Shown here piece after piece: positions 1 through 8,116 of a stretch of DNA of 64,000 bases. This stretch comes from an uncultured Nioella sp. GTDB lineage: Bacteria; Pseudomonadota; Alphaproteobacteria; Rhodobacterales; Rhodobacteraceae. The stretch is from assembly GCA_947495575.1 (NCBI GenBank), contig CANLZL010000001.1, positions 248,001-312,000 of the forward strand. The letters are read 5' to 3'. Every line of letters starts with the position of its first letter. The first letter of the stretch is position 1. Below the pieces are notes generated by a model, which saw only the letters and a list, made by a program, of their open reading frames with translations, did not search any database and was not told the DNA's origin. The translations under genes were made by a program, and so were the position numbers.

Positions 1-247
1 CGATCAGGTTTACGCGAATATGTCCACCCGATCGCAAGGTGTAGCTCATCGCTAGGAAGGTTGATGCCGCCAGCATGAAGCCAGCGAAATCAGCATAGGA
101 CGGGATAGTTGACGGAAGCACGCCGGGAAACATCCGCCCGATGATGTTCAGCAAGACCTGCGCGCTGACCAACAGACAGATCGCCATGATCAGCCCCGCA
201 CTGATGGCGCCTGCAATTTGGTAAAGCCTGTTTAGCAGTGGAACCAT
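1..247 (-). CDS. dctQ: TRAP transporter small permease (DctQ family), partial
   Basis: N-terminal 82 residues of a DctQ-type small membrane subunit; the rest lies beyond the left edge. The visible protein begins MVPLLNRLYQIAG, has a first hydrophobic helix at about residues 10-33 and a second starting near residue 55, with the usual family spacing and the SGGHIRVNLI stretch where DctQ proteins often carry a conserved R-x-G-G/E-H-I motif. The start is set by an AGGAGGG ribosome binding site just upstream. It lies 71 nt downstream of the dctP gene in the same direction, so the pair forms one TRAP operon, and the large DctM permease is expected further left outside the window. Family assignment is good; the substrate is unknown. 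Confidence 0.85.
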   Translation of the reverse strand, partial: MVPLLNRLYQIAGAISAGLIMAICLLVSAQVLLNIIGRMFPGVLPSTIPSYADFAGFMLAASTFLAMSYTLRSGGHIRVNLI

Positions 248-273
248 TCTCGAAACCCTCCTGTTGAACTGTT

Positions 274-308
274 GTTGGGGCGATGGCCTTCCGACACACC
301 GCCCCAAC
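274..308 (-). other. Stem-loop between dctP and dctQ
   Basis: A perfect 9-bp stem (GTTGGGGCG at 274-282 with CGCCCCAAC at 300-308) and a 17-nt loop lie in the short gap after the dctP stop codon. There is no clear run of T after it, so it is more likely an RNA-stabilising or partly terminating intercistronic hairpin than a full terminator. Confidence 0.7.
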
Positions 309-318
309 GAATTTAGCT

Positions 319-1278
319 TTAGTTTTGGTAATCAGTCAGGATCGAAAGGGCAGCCTCGGACGCGCTGGCCTGCCAGTTGGTTAACATTTCAGCACCGATT
401 GCCTGCAAGCCTGCAACCAATTCAGTGCTGGGCTCGTATACCGTGATGCCATTTGCAGCCAATTCAGCCGTCATTGCCTCGGCCTCAGCTGCGGACATTT
501 CCCAGCCACGGGTTTCTGCAGCTTCGGCGGCGGCCAGTACGGCGGCCTGCACATCGGCATCCAAGCGATCAAAAACGCGCTGGTTTACAACAACGATATT
601 CTTTGGAACCCAGGCGTTGATCGGGCTGTAATGGGTGACAAAATCCCACGCGGTAGAGTTTACGCCAGTCGAAGGTGACGTGATCATTGCCTCAACCTGA
701 CCGGTCGAAAAGGCTTGCGGAATGTTGGATGCTTCGACTTGAACCGGGGCTGCACCGGCAAGGGCTGCAAATTCCTCCAGGGCGGCGTTATAGGCCCGGA
801 AACGCAACCCGTTCAGATCGTCCACGGTGGCAATCTCGCCATTGGTATAAAGGCCTTGGGCGGGCCACGGCACAGAGAACAGTGGCATCAAACCTTGTTC
901 AGCCAAGAGCGCGGTAATGACTGGTTCCTGAGCCTCCCAAAGGGCGCGCGCTTCATCATAGCTTGTGGCGACAAACGGTTGGCTGTCGATGCCAAAGGCC
1001 AAATCGTCATTTGACAGGCGCGAAAGAAAAAACTCGCCAATTGGCACTTGGCGAGAACGGATAGCGTTGCGGATTTCTGCATGTGGGATCAGAGAACCGG
1101 CAGAATGGATAGTGATTTCCAGATCGCCGCCGGTGGCCTCGGCCAGATCTTCGGCAAACTGCATGATGTTTTGGGTGTGGAACGTGCTGTCCCCATACGG
1201 GGTTGGCATATCCCACGTATCGGCGGCTGCACTGGTCGCGACAGTCATCGCGGCGGCGAACATGAGTGTGTGTTTCAT
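319..1278 (-). CDS. dctP: TRAP transporter solute-binding protein (DctP family)
   Basis: Periplasmic high-affinity binding protein of a TRAP (Na+-coupled) uptake system. The 319-residue protein opens with a Sec signal peptide (MKHTLMFAAAMTVATSAAA, cleavage probably after SAAA), followed by a DctP fold: a DMPTPYGDSTFHTQ start, a GEFFLSRLSND segment and a GLRFRAYN motif around residues 165-175 that contains the arginine which in this family normally binds a substrate carboxylate. It is followed by dctQ on the same strand and is divergent from the hyuAB fusion, so the likely cargo is a cyclic amide or oxoproline/hydantoin-like carboxylate. That substrate is inference from the neighbour only. Confidence 0.9.
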   Translation of the reverse strand: MKHTLMFAAAMTVATSAAADTWDMPTPYGDSTFHTQNIMQFAEDLAEATGGDLEITIHSAGSLIPHAEIRNAIRSRQVPIGEFFLSRLSNDDLAFGIDSQPFVATSYDEARALWEAQEPVITALLAEQGLMPLFSVPWPAQGLYTNGEIATVDDLNGLRFRAYNAALEEFAALAGAAPVQVEASNIPQAFSTGQVEAMITSPSTGVNSTAWDFVTHYSPINAWVPKNIVVVNQRVFDRLDADVQAAVLAAAEAAETRGWEMSAAEAEAMTAELAANGITVYEPSTELVAGLQAIGAEMLTNWQASASEAALSILTDYQN

Positions 1279-1325
1279 TGTTTTCTCCCTATGAAACCTT
1301 CATCGAATCTAAACGGCAACATTAC

Positions 1326-1340
1326 GTTGACAATTTGTCA
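1326..1340. promoter_or_regulatory. Candidate GntR/FadR-type operator in the dctP-hyuAB divergent promoter
   Basis: The 117-bp gap between dctP and hyuAB holds the palindrome TGACA-ATT-TGTCA (1328-1340), part of GTTGACAATTTGTCA. The 11-mer GTTGACAATTT (1326-1336) recurs, in opposite orientation, inside another palindrome at 10768-10783 between the sugar ABC operon and the cupin operon. FCD-type GntR proteins usually bind short TTGT/ACAA palindromes, and one is encoded at 5180-5875. Binding is not shown. Confidence 0.45.
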
Positions 1341-1395
1341 GCGTTATATCCATAAAGCAACAGAAAATTGATTCCCGATACGATTGGAGTGCGAA

Positions 1396-4300
1396 ATGGA
1401 CCAAAAAACTTGGCAATTCTGGGTGGATCGCGGCGGCACTTTCACAGATATCGTTGCAAAATCGCCTGCAGGGGCATTGCGGACGCATAAAGTGCTTTCC
1501 GAGAATCCAGAGGTTTATCGCGACGCGGCAGTGTACGGGATTCGTGAAATTCTGGGGCTTGGTGCTGAGGATGATATCCCACCCGGACAGATTTCAGCGG
1601 TAAAAATGGGCACAACGGTAGCGACCAACGCCCTTCTGGAACGCAAGGGCGAACGGACGTTGCTTCTGATCACCAAAGGTCTGCGGGATTTGCTGCGCAT
1701 CGGGTACCAGAACCGGCCCAAGCTTTTTGATTTGAATATCGAGCTTCCTGAACTTCTGTACGAGGATGTGATCGAGGTTGATGAACGGGTCGCTGCAGAT
1801 GGCGTGGTGGTTCGGCCACTTGATACAAGGTCGGTGCGTACGGCCCTTTCGCAGGCCTATGGGCGCGGCTATCGCTCAGTTGCGATTGCCTTGATGCATT
1901 CCTACCGGTTCCCCGACCATGAAAAATTGTTGGGCGAAATGGCGCAACAATCAGGGTTTACCCAAGTATCGCTAAGCCATGAAGTCAGCCCGCTGATCAA
2001 GCTGGTCTCGCGTGGAGATACGGCCGTTGTCGATGCGTATCTGTCTCCAATCCTGCGCAGATATGTCCAGCAAGTCTCCGGTGCGCTTGGCACGCATAGC
2101 GGTGGATGTGACAAATTGATGTTTATGCGTTCCAGCGGCGGATTGACCGATGCGGGTCTTTTTGAGGGCAAAGACGCTATCTTGTCCGGGCCAGCCGGCG
2201 GTGTTGTTGGCATGGTCCGAACCGGTGCTGATCTGGGTCTGGATAAACTAATCGGCTTTGATATGGGCGGAACATCGACAGACGTCTGCCACTATGCGGG
2301 TGAATTTGAGCGAAGCTTTGAAACCGAAGTGGCCGGTGTGCGTATGCGCGCGCCTATGATGTCGATTCACACTGTGGCCGCTGGCGGCGGGTCGATCCTA
2401 TCTTATAGGGATGAGCGAATGCAGGTGGGGCCTGAAAGTGCCGGGGCAAATCCCGGACCAGCAGCCTACCGGCGCGGCGGACCGCTGACAGTCACCGACT
2501 GCAATGTATTGCTGGGGAAACTGCAACCCGAACAATTCCCGGCGGTCTTTGGCCCGAATGCCGATGAACCGCTGGATTTGGAGGCTGTTAGGGCGAAATT
2601 CGCCGAGATGGCGGCGCAGATTGGCACGGATCGCCCGGTCGAAGAAGTGGCCGAGGGGTTCCTGCGCATCGCGGTCGAAAACATGGCCAATGCCATCAAG
2701 AAAATCAGCGTTCAGCGCGGATATGACGTGACCCAATACACGATGAACTGTTTTGGCGGCGCAGGCGGTCAGCACGCGTGCCTTGTGGCTGATGCCCTTG
2801 GTATGGAAAGCATTTTCATCCATCCGTTTGCGGGCGTCTTATCTGCCTTTGGCATGGGGTTGGCCGATATTCGGGCTATGCGCGAGCATCAATTTGGTGG
2901 CGCCATCGACGAGACAAATCTGGCGCAGGCGGCCATTGAAAAGCTTGCCGATGAAGCCACCGAAGAGGTGGCTGGGCAAGGCATAGATCGTGAAAACATC
3001 TCTGTCGTTCTGACGGCTCATATCCGGCCTGATGGCGCGCAGCAGACATTGCCAATCCTATTTGGAACTCCGGCCGACATGGCCCACGATTTTGCCGTGG
3101 CGCATCAAAGCCGTTTTGGGTTCGTGCCAGATGATGCGGCCCTGCTTATCGACATGCTGACAGCCGAGGCGATCGGGCGAACGGGGGAGGCCGTCAGCTT
3201 GCCGGAAAACGACACGCCCGGACAGGACGCGGAGTCAGGAAAAATGTGGTCAGATGGCGCATGGCGGGACGTCCCGCTTGTTGATCGGACAACTATGCGG
3301 CGCGGGGATACTGTCACTGGCCCGGCCATCCTGACAGAACCAACCGGCACCAATATCGTGGAGCATGGATGGCAGGCTGAATGTGTTGCAGGCGGAAATC
3401 TGTTGTTGAAGCGGATTGTTCCGCTTGAAAGAAGTGAAGCGATTGGCACCCAAGTCGATCCGGTGATGTTGGAGGTTTTCAACAACCTCTTCATGTCAAT
3501 TGCCGATCAGATGGGGGCGACATTGGCCAACACGGCCTATTCGGTGAATATAAAAGAACGCTACGATTTCTCCTGTGCGATCTTTGATCAAAACGGAGAC
3601 CTCGTGGCAAACGCCCCACACGTGCCTGTTCATCTTGGGTCGATGTCGGAAAGTGTTCGAACGATTTTGGACCAGAATGCGGATAAGATCCGTCCCGGTG
3701 ATGTGTTCATGATGAACAATCCGTTCAATGGCGGAACCCATTTGCCGGATGTCACTGTCATCACACCCGTCTTCGACGGTGACGGGAACGACATTCTCTA
3801 TACAGTCGCCAGTCGCGGCCACCATGCCGATATCGGTGGCAAAACGCCGGGCTCAGCGCCACCCGATAGTCGCCATATCGAGGAAGAAGGCGTGCTGATC
3901 GACAATTTCAAACTGGTGGATCAAGGCCGTCTGCGGGACCGGGAAACCCGCGCACTGCTGGCGTCGGGTCGTTACCCGTGCCGCAACATCGATCAGAATA
4001 TGGCCGATCTATCTGCACAAATCGCGGCCAATGCCACGGGCGCCGGAGAGTTAAGCCGGATCACCCGGCAATTTGGGCAAGAGACAGTGCAGGCCTATAT
4101 GGGGCATGTTCAGGACAATGCGGAAGAAAGCGTGCGCAGGGTTCTCGATGTTTTGAAAGACTGCGCCTTTTCGTATCCGCTGGACGATGGCGCCGAGATC
4201 AAGGTCAAGATCACTGTGGACCACGCCACAAGACAGGCCGAGATCGACTTTACCGGCACATCCGAGCAAAGCCCGCTCAATTACAACGCGCCCTTGGCGA

Positions 4301-4983
4301 TTTGCCGGGCTGTGGTCCTTTATGTCTTCCGAACCTTGGTAGGCAGCGATATCCCGATGAACGAAGGATGCCTCAAGCCTCTGCGTCTTGTGGTTCCAAC
4401 TGGAACGATGATCAACCCAACGGCGCCAGCTGCGGTGATCTCTGGCAACACTGAAGTGAGCCAAGCAATTGCCGACGCGCTTTACGGCGCCCTTGGAGTT
4501 ATCGCGGGTAGCCAGGGCACAATGAATAATTTCGTCTATGGCAATGAGGTTTTGCAGAACTACGAAACGATCTGTGGTGGTACCGGTGCGGGCAACGGGT
4601 TCCATGGAACCAGCGCCGTGCACAGCCATATGACAAACACGCGCATGACCGACCCGGAAGTTCTGGAAAGCCGCTTTCCTGTGCGAGTGGACGAGTTTTC
4701 AATCCGATCCGGTTCAGGCGGAGATGGGCAATTCAAAGGTGGAGACGGGATTGTCCGACGGCTTCGCTTTACCGAGGCGATGACGGTCACCACATTGTCC
4801 TCACACCGAAAAGTACCGCCCCACGGGGCAAATGGCGGGCTGCCGGGTATGACCGGCGAAAACAGTGTCGAACGCGCTGAAGGCACGGTTTTACAGCTTG
4901 CCGGCAATGATGAAGTGAATTTGAATCCAGGCGATGTGTTCGTCATGAAAACGCCGGGTGGCGGTGGTTTCGGACCCTCTTGA
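1396..4983 (+). CDS. Fused hydantoinase A / hydantoinase B (5-oxoprolinase-like), ATP-dependent amidohydrolase
   Basis: A 1195-residue cytoplasmic enzyme with HyuA and HyuB halves on one chain, as in eukaryote-type 5-oxoprolinase; many bacteria encode them separately. The N-terminal domain has the sugar-kinase-like FWVDRGGTFTD motif (residues about 7-17), followed by a GPAGGVVGM segment and the second phosphate-binding motif GFDMGGTSTDV near residue 290. The HyuB half starts near residue 680 (VDPVMLEVFNNLF) and carries the DFSCAIFD, HVPVHLGSM and RGHHADIGG motifs of the family. The ATG at 1396 is preferred over an in-frame TTG at 1384 because GGAG sits six bases ahead of it. It is divergent from dctP and ends at a strong terminator. 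Expected reaction: ATP-driven opening of a cyclic amide such as 5-oxoproline or a hydantoin; the exact substrate is unknown. Confidence 0.88.
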   Translation: MDQKTWQFWVDRGGTFTDIVAKSPAGALRTHKVLSENPEVYRDAAVYGIREILGLGAEDDIPPGQISAVKMGTTVATNALLERKGERTLLLITKGLRDLLRIGYQNRPKLFDLNIELPELLYEDVIEVDERVAADGVVVRPLDTRSVRTALSQAYGRGYRSVAIALMHSYRFPDHEKLLGEMAQQSGFTQVSLSHEVSPLIKLVSRGDTAVVDAYLSPILRRYVQQVSGALGTHSGGCDKLMFMRSSGGLTDAGLFEGKDAILSGPAGGVVGMVRTGADLGLDKLIGFDMGGTSTDVCHYAGEFERSFETEVAGVRMRAPMMSIHTVAAGGGSILSYRDERMQVGPESAGANPGPAAYRRGGPLTVTDCNVLLGKLQPEQFPAVFGPNADEPLDLEAVRAKFAEMAAQIGTDRPVEEVAEGFLRIAVENMANAIKKISVQRGYDVTQYTMNCFGGAGGQHACLVADALGMESIFIHPFAGVLSAFGMGLADIRAMREHQFGGAIDETNLAQAAIEKLADEATEEVAGQGIDRENISVVLTAHIRPDGAQQTLPILFGTPADMAHDFAVAHQSRFGFVPDDAALLIDMLTAEAIGRTGEAVSLPENDTPGQDAESGKMWSDGAWRDVPLVDRTTMRRGDTVTGPAILTEPTGTNIVEHGWQAECVAGGNLLLKRIVPLERSEAIGTQVDPVMLEVFNNLFMSIADQMGATLANTAYSVNIKERYDFSCAIFDQNGDLVANAPHVPVHLGSMSESVRTILDQNADKIRPGDVFMMNNPFNGGTHLPDVTVITPVFDGDGNDILYTVASRGHHADIGGKTPGSAPPDSRHIEEEGVLIDNFKLVDQGRLRDRETRALLASGRYPCRNIDQNMADLSAQIAANATGAGELSRITRQFGQETVQAYMGHVQDNAEESVRRVLDVLKDCAFSYPLDDGAEIKVKITVDHATRQAEIDFTGTSEQSPLNYNAPLAICRAVVLYVFRTLVGSDIPMNEGCLKPLRLVVPTGTMINPTAPAAVISGNTEVSQAIADALYGALGVIAGSQGTMNNFVYGNEVLQNYETICGGTGAGNGFHGTSAVHSHMTNTRMTDPEVLESRFPVRVDEFSIRSGSGGDGQFKGGDGIVRRLRFTEAMTVTTLSSHRKVPPHGANGGLPGMTGENSVERAEGTVLQLAGNDEVNLNPGDVFVMKTPGGGGFGPS

Positions 4984-5008
4984 GGACGTTCGCCTATCTA
5001 GAGGGGAA

Positions 5009-5044
5009 AAACCGGGCGGGGGGATTTCGACCCTGCCCGGTTTT
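5009..5044 (+). terminator. Rho-independent terminator after hyuAB
   Basis: AAACCGGGC (5009-5017) pairs with GCCCGGTTT (5035-5043), with further GGG/CCC pairing inside, and TTTT follows. The A-run at 5007-5011 would also make it work on the other strand. It starts 25 nt after the hyuAB stop codon. Confidence 0.85.
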
Positions 5045-5179
5045 GCGGTCCGGAATGGGGCTGGGATGTGGACCATTGCCGGGCTAGCCTATAGAACTGG
5101 AGAAACCAGGCACGGGGGGCCAGGCGCTGCGTGAAACACGCGCCGCGGGAAAGCTCTGATTTCGAAGGAGGCCGGAAAT

Positions 5180-5875
5180 TTGGCGCAAAATGCCTCCAAT
5201 TTGGCGACCAGGTTATACGAGGATATCGTTATCGGTGCGCTTTCGTTCGGGACAAAGCTGACCGAAGAAGTTCTGGCCGAGCGCTATCAGACAAAACGAC
5301 ACGTGTTGCGGGAGGCCTTTGGTCAGCTTGAGGAGATTGGGTTCGTCAAAAAGACACCCAATCGAGGCGTTTTCGTGCGTGAGCCAAGCCCACGAGAGAT
5401 GCAGGAGCTTTTTGAGCTGCGCGAGATGTTGGAAACGAAAGCCGCCTCTCTGTTTTCCTTGCCGATCGAAGCACAGGTCACGGACAAACTGGACGATATT
5501 CAGCGCCAGCACAGCGCCGCCGTGCGTGAGAACCGCTTTCGCGACGTTTTGCACCTCAACGCGGAATTTCACAGGGTCCAGTATTCACCGTGCCCCAATC
5601 GCACCTTGGTGTCGGCGGTCGAGTATTACGCCACCCGTGCGCATTTGATTACAGCAATGAAGTTCAGCGATGTCGCGGTCATGGATTCCGTGATCGCAGA
5701 GCATGAGGCGATTATCGCAGCGATGAAAGGCACGGATCGCGACCGCCTGATTGAAGCGATCCGCGCCCATTTCGACTATGATCGCGTCCGTCAGTACGAA
5801 CGTGAATACCGGCTACGCCACCCTGACGCCGAAGACCTGGAAACACGACGTCCCCGACGTGGATTGGGCAGTTGA
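5180..5875 (+). CDS. GntR-family transcriptional regulator, FCD (FadR-type) subfamily
   Basis: A 231-residue repressor with an N-terminal winged helix-turn-helix (about residues 10-75; LTEEVLAERYQTKRHVLREA recognition region) and an all-helical FCD ligand domain. The metal-binding FCD pattern is visible as LNAEFH (residues about 130-135), EHEAI and the late IRAHFDYD motif. The start is a TTG placed eight bases after a full AAGGAGG site at 5165-5171; no better ATG is available. It stands alone between the hyuAB terminator and the convergent GYD gene, whose stop codon abuts its own. FCD regulators commonly sense small carboxylates, so it is a reasonable candidate to control hyuAB/dctP and the sugar operon, which share an operator-like motif. 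Target genes are inference. Confidence 0.88.
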   Translation: MAQNASNLATRLYEDIVIGALSFGTKLTEEVLAERYQTKRHVLREAFGQLEEIGFVKKTPNRGVFVREPSPREMQELFELREMLETKAASLFSLPIEAQVTDKLDDIQRQHSAAVRENRFRDVLHLNAEFHRVQYSPCPNRTLVSAVEYYATRAHLITAMKFSDVAVMDSVIAEHEAIIAAMKGTDRDRLIEAIRAHFDYDRVRQYEREYRLRHPDAEDLETRRPRRGLGS

Positions 5876-6169
5876 TCAAGGAAGGCGTTTGGTCATGTCT
5901 TCCCATTCATCGGGTGTGAAGGCACGTGTTACTTCGCATGTGACATTACCGGACCGTTCGGCGGCCATGCAAAAGGCCGTGACGGTCTCATCATCGGGCG
6001 CCTCGACCTTCATAATGAAATCAAACTGGCTCATGCAGTAGAAGAATTCGAGGATATTCACACCCATTGAGCGCGCAAATTCGACCACGCCGCGGCCGCG
6101 GTCCGGGGCGTCGACCACGGTCATCATGGCTTCGCGGGTCAATTTCTCAGTAATGAAATAGGTTTTCAT
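5876..6169 (-). CDS. GYD-domain protein
   Basis: A 97-residue protein of the GYD family, whose members are small ferredoxin-fold (dimeric alpha-beta-barrel-like) proteins without a settled function. Visible family features are the opening TYFITEKLT strand, the central FFYCMSQFDFIMKVEAPDDE segment (the usual place of the G-x-Y-D motif, here SQFDF) and the SGNVTCEVTRAFT end. It begins four bases after the stop codon of the last sugar ABC permease gene, so it is the fifth gene of that operon. Its job there is unknown; roles in ligand binding or as an accessory isomerase are possible but unsupported. Confidence 0.75.
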   Translation of the reverse strand: MKTYFITEKLTREAMMTVVDAPDRGRGVVEFARSMGVNILEFFYCMSQFDFIMKVEAPDDETVTAFCMAAERSGNVTCEVTRAFTPDEWEDMTKRLP

Positions 6170-6173
6170 CGCT

Positions 6174-7142
6174 CTATGCGTCCTTTCGAGAAGCAGTCAT
6201 TTTTTGTCGGAGACGGCCCATGAGATGCGGGATCGCGATGGCCCCGATCAGCATGAGGCCGATATAGATATTCAAAACAAGGCCGGGCACGTTGATCAGA
6301 GAAAGGCCGAAGGTCAGAAATCCGATCAGGAAAACCGCCAATGTGACCCCGATAATGGTTCCCGTTCCGCCGGCGATACCGACGCCGCCAAGAACAACCA
6401 TTGTAATCACCTGCAATTCCCACCCCGTTGCAATGTTCAAGCGGACCGAGCCTAACCGACTGGTGAGCAAAATTGCCGCCAGCCCCGACAAAAGCCCCGA
6501 CAGTGCAAATAGCCAAATGCGATAGCGGGTGACGTTGATGCCGGTGTAGCGGGCGACATCGGGGTTGGTTCCAATCGCGTAGATCCGGCGCCCATAGATC
6601 GTGGTATGCAGGTAGATCCCAAAAATCACCGTGGCGACGATATAGATCAACAATTCCGCCGGGATGTATCCCCAAAGGTAGTGCTGCCCAAACCAGGACC
6701 ATCCGTCTGGAAAACTGGTATAGGCGTCATCGCCGACGATGCTGACGGCAATACCTCGATAAAGCGATAGGGTGCCGATGGTAACGACGATGGAATGCAC
6801 GCCCAAAGCACTGACGATGACGCCGTTCAGGACGCCAGCAAGCGTACCGGTGAACAGCCCAACCAGTACCAATATGGGCAACCCCGCTCCGGACTCGGCC
6901 ACAACGCCCATGACAACGGCAGAAAGCGCAACGATTGAGGCCACCGACACGTCGATCTCTCGCGCGATAATCAGCAAGGCCATGGGCAAGGCGATCAGGG
7001 CCTTCTCAGCAAAAGAGAATGTTGAATCGATCAGATTGTAGAGGTCCAGGAAATAGGGAGACAACGAACTCATCAACACGATGACGGCTGCCAGCAAGAT
7101 CAACAGCGCCACTTCCCATGCGCCAAAGGCACCAGATTTCAT
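6174..7142 (-). CDS. Sugar ABC transporter permease (RbsC/RhaQ-type), second permease
   Basis: A 322-residue integral membrane subunit of a ribose/rhamnose-type ABC importer (BPD_transp_2 family) with about nine hydrophobic helices. Family signatures include IIAREIDVSVASIVALS (residues about 58-74), GTLAGVLNGVIVS and the cytoplasmic loop YAIGTNPDVARYTGINV that contacts the ATPase. An upstream in-frame extension exists but is rejected: the ATG at 7142 overlaps the stop codon of the preceding permease as ATGA, a sign of translational coupling. It pairs with the other permease to make a heterodimeric channel, as in rhamnose and autoinducer-2 type systems. Confidence 0.9.
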   Translation of the reverse strand: MKSGAFGAWEVALLILLAAVIVLMSSLSPYFLDLYNLIDSTFSFAEKALIALPMALLIIAREIDVSVASIVALSAVVMGVVAESGAGLPILVLVGLFTGTLAGVLNGVIVSALGVHSIVVTIGTLSLYRGIAVSIVGDDAYTSFPDGWSWFGQHYLWGYIPAELLIYIVATVIFGIYLHTTIYGRRIYAIGTNPDVARYTGINVTRYRIWLFALSGLLSGLAAILLTSRLGSVRLNIATGWELQVITMVVLGGVGIAGGTGTIIGVTLAVFLIGFLTFGLSLINVPGLVLNIYIGLMLIGAIAIPHLMGRLRQKMTASRKDA

Positions 7143-8116
7143 GATTGCCCCTCCCGCGGAAGAATTTGGCGTCCGGGGCGCCGTTCGGTTAGCGCATTCG
7201 CGGCAACGGCAATCAGAATGACCGCACCGATGACGGCCAGTTGCAGGAACGGATTGATCCTGAGAAAGGGGAGGGAGGTTTCGACAACCGCGATAAAGAG
7301 AGCGCCCAAACCTGCCCCCAAAACAGTGCCGCGCCCACCTGTGATCGACACTCCGCCAATTACGCAGGCGGCGATGATGGCGAATTCTCGCCCCTCGGCA
7401 GCTTGGGTATAGGCAATGGCAAACCGGCCAGCCCAAAGATAACCGCACAACCCTGCTGCCGCGCCAGAGAGGGAATACACCAAAAATTCAACCTTCAGCC
7501 GCGAAATCCCTGCATTGCGCGCTGCGTCCGGATTGCTGCCATATGCGTAAACATCGCGCCCTGCGGGACGATGGTTGTAAAGAAGCCAGAATAGAATAAA
7601 GGCCACGGTGGCCACCCAAAAGAGGTTGGGTATTCCAAGGTTGGCGCCGGCAGGAAAAGCCTTGAACGCTTCGGACATTTCATGGCTTGAAATCCAGGCA
7701 CCGCCGCTGAGCACGTAAATCATGCCGCGTATGATGGTCATAGTGCCAAGTGTTGCAATAATCGGTGGGATGCCTGCAAACGTGATCAAGCTTGCGTTCA
7801 GGATGCCCAGGACAGCCCCCATTCCGATGGCCAGAATGACGAAAACCAGCGCGGGCAGCTCGGGCATGACTTGACTGAGCTGAGCTAGGAACATGCCAGA
7901 GAATGCCAGAACCGACGCTTGGCTCAGGTCGATCCCTCGGGTCAGCAGCACCCCCAATTGCCCCATCACAAGGATCGCCAAAAGACCCCAAGTGGACAAC
8001 AGGTTACCAAGGCTGCTGCCGTCCAGATAATCTGGTGCGCGCAACGTAACGCCCAGAAGGATCAGCGCGATGACGAAGGCGAGGATGGCCTCGCGTTCTT
8101 GGAGTATCCGCCGCAT
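7139..8116 (-). CDS. Sugar ABC transporter permease (RbsC/RhaP-type), first permease
   Basis: A 325-residue BPD_transp_2 membrane protein, the partner of the permease encoded next. It has the typical LTRGIDLSQASVLAFSGM segment (residues about 58-75), GILNASLITFAGIPPIIATLGT and the ATPase-contacting loop YGSNPDAARNAGIS. Its ATG overlaps the stop codon of the ATPase gene by one base (TGATG) and its own stop overlaps the next start (ATGA), so the three genes are translationally coupled. The two permeases share the family pattern but differ clearly in sequence, as expected for a heterodimer rather than a recent duplication. Confidence 0.9.
   Translation of the reverse strand: MRRILQEREAILAFVIALILLGVTLRAPDYLDGSSLGNLLSTWGLLAILVMGQLGVLLTRGIDLSQASVLAFSGMFLAQLSQVMPELPALVFVILAIGMGAVLGILNASLITFAGIPPIIATLGTMTIIRGMIYVLSGGAWISSHEMSEAFKAFPAGANLGIPNLFWVATVAFILFWLLYNHRPAGRDVYAYGSNPDAARNAGISRLKVEFLVYSLSGAAAGLCGYLWAGRFAIAYTQAAEGREFAIIAACVIGGVSITGGRGTVLGAGLGALFIAVVETSLPFLRINPFLQLAVIGAVILIAVAANALTERRPGRQILPREGQS

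Noticed and set aside
5180-5182. Later ATG starts for the GntR gene
   Set aside because: The TTG has a complete AAGGAGG at the right distance, and later starts would cut into the helix-turn-helix.
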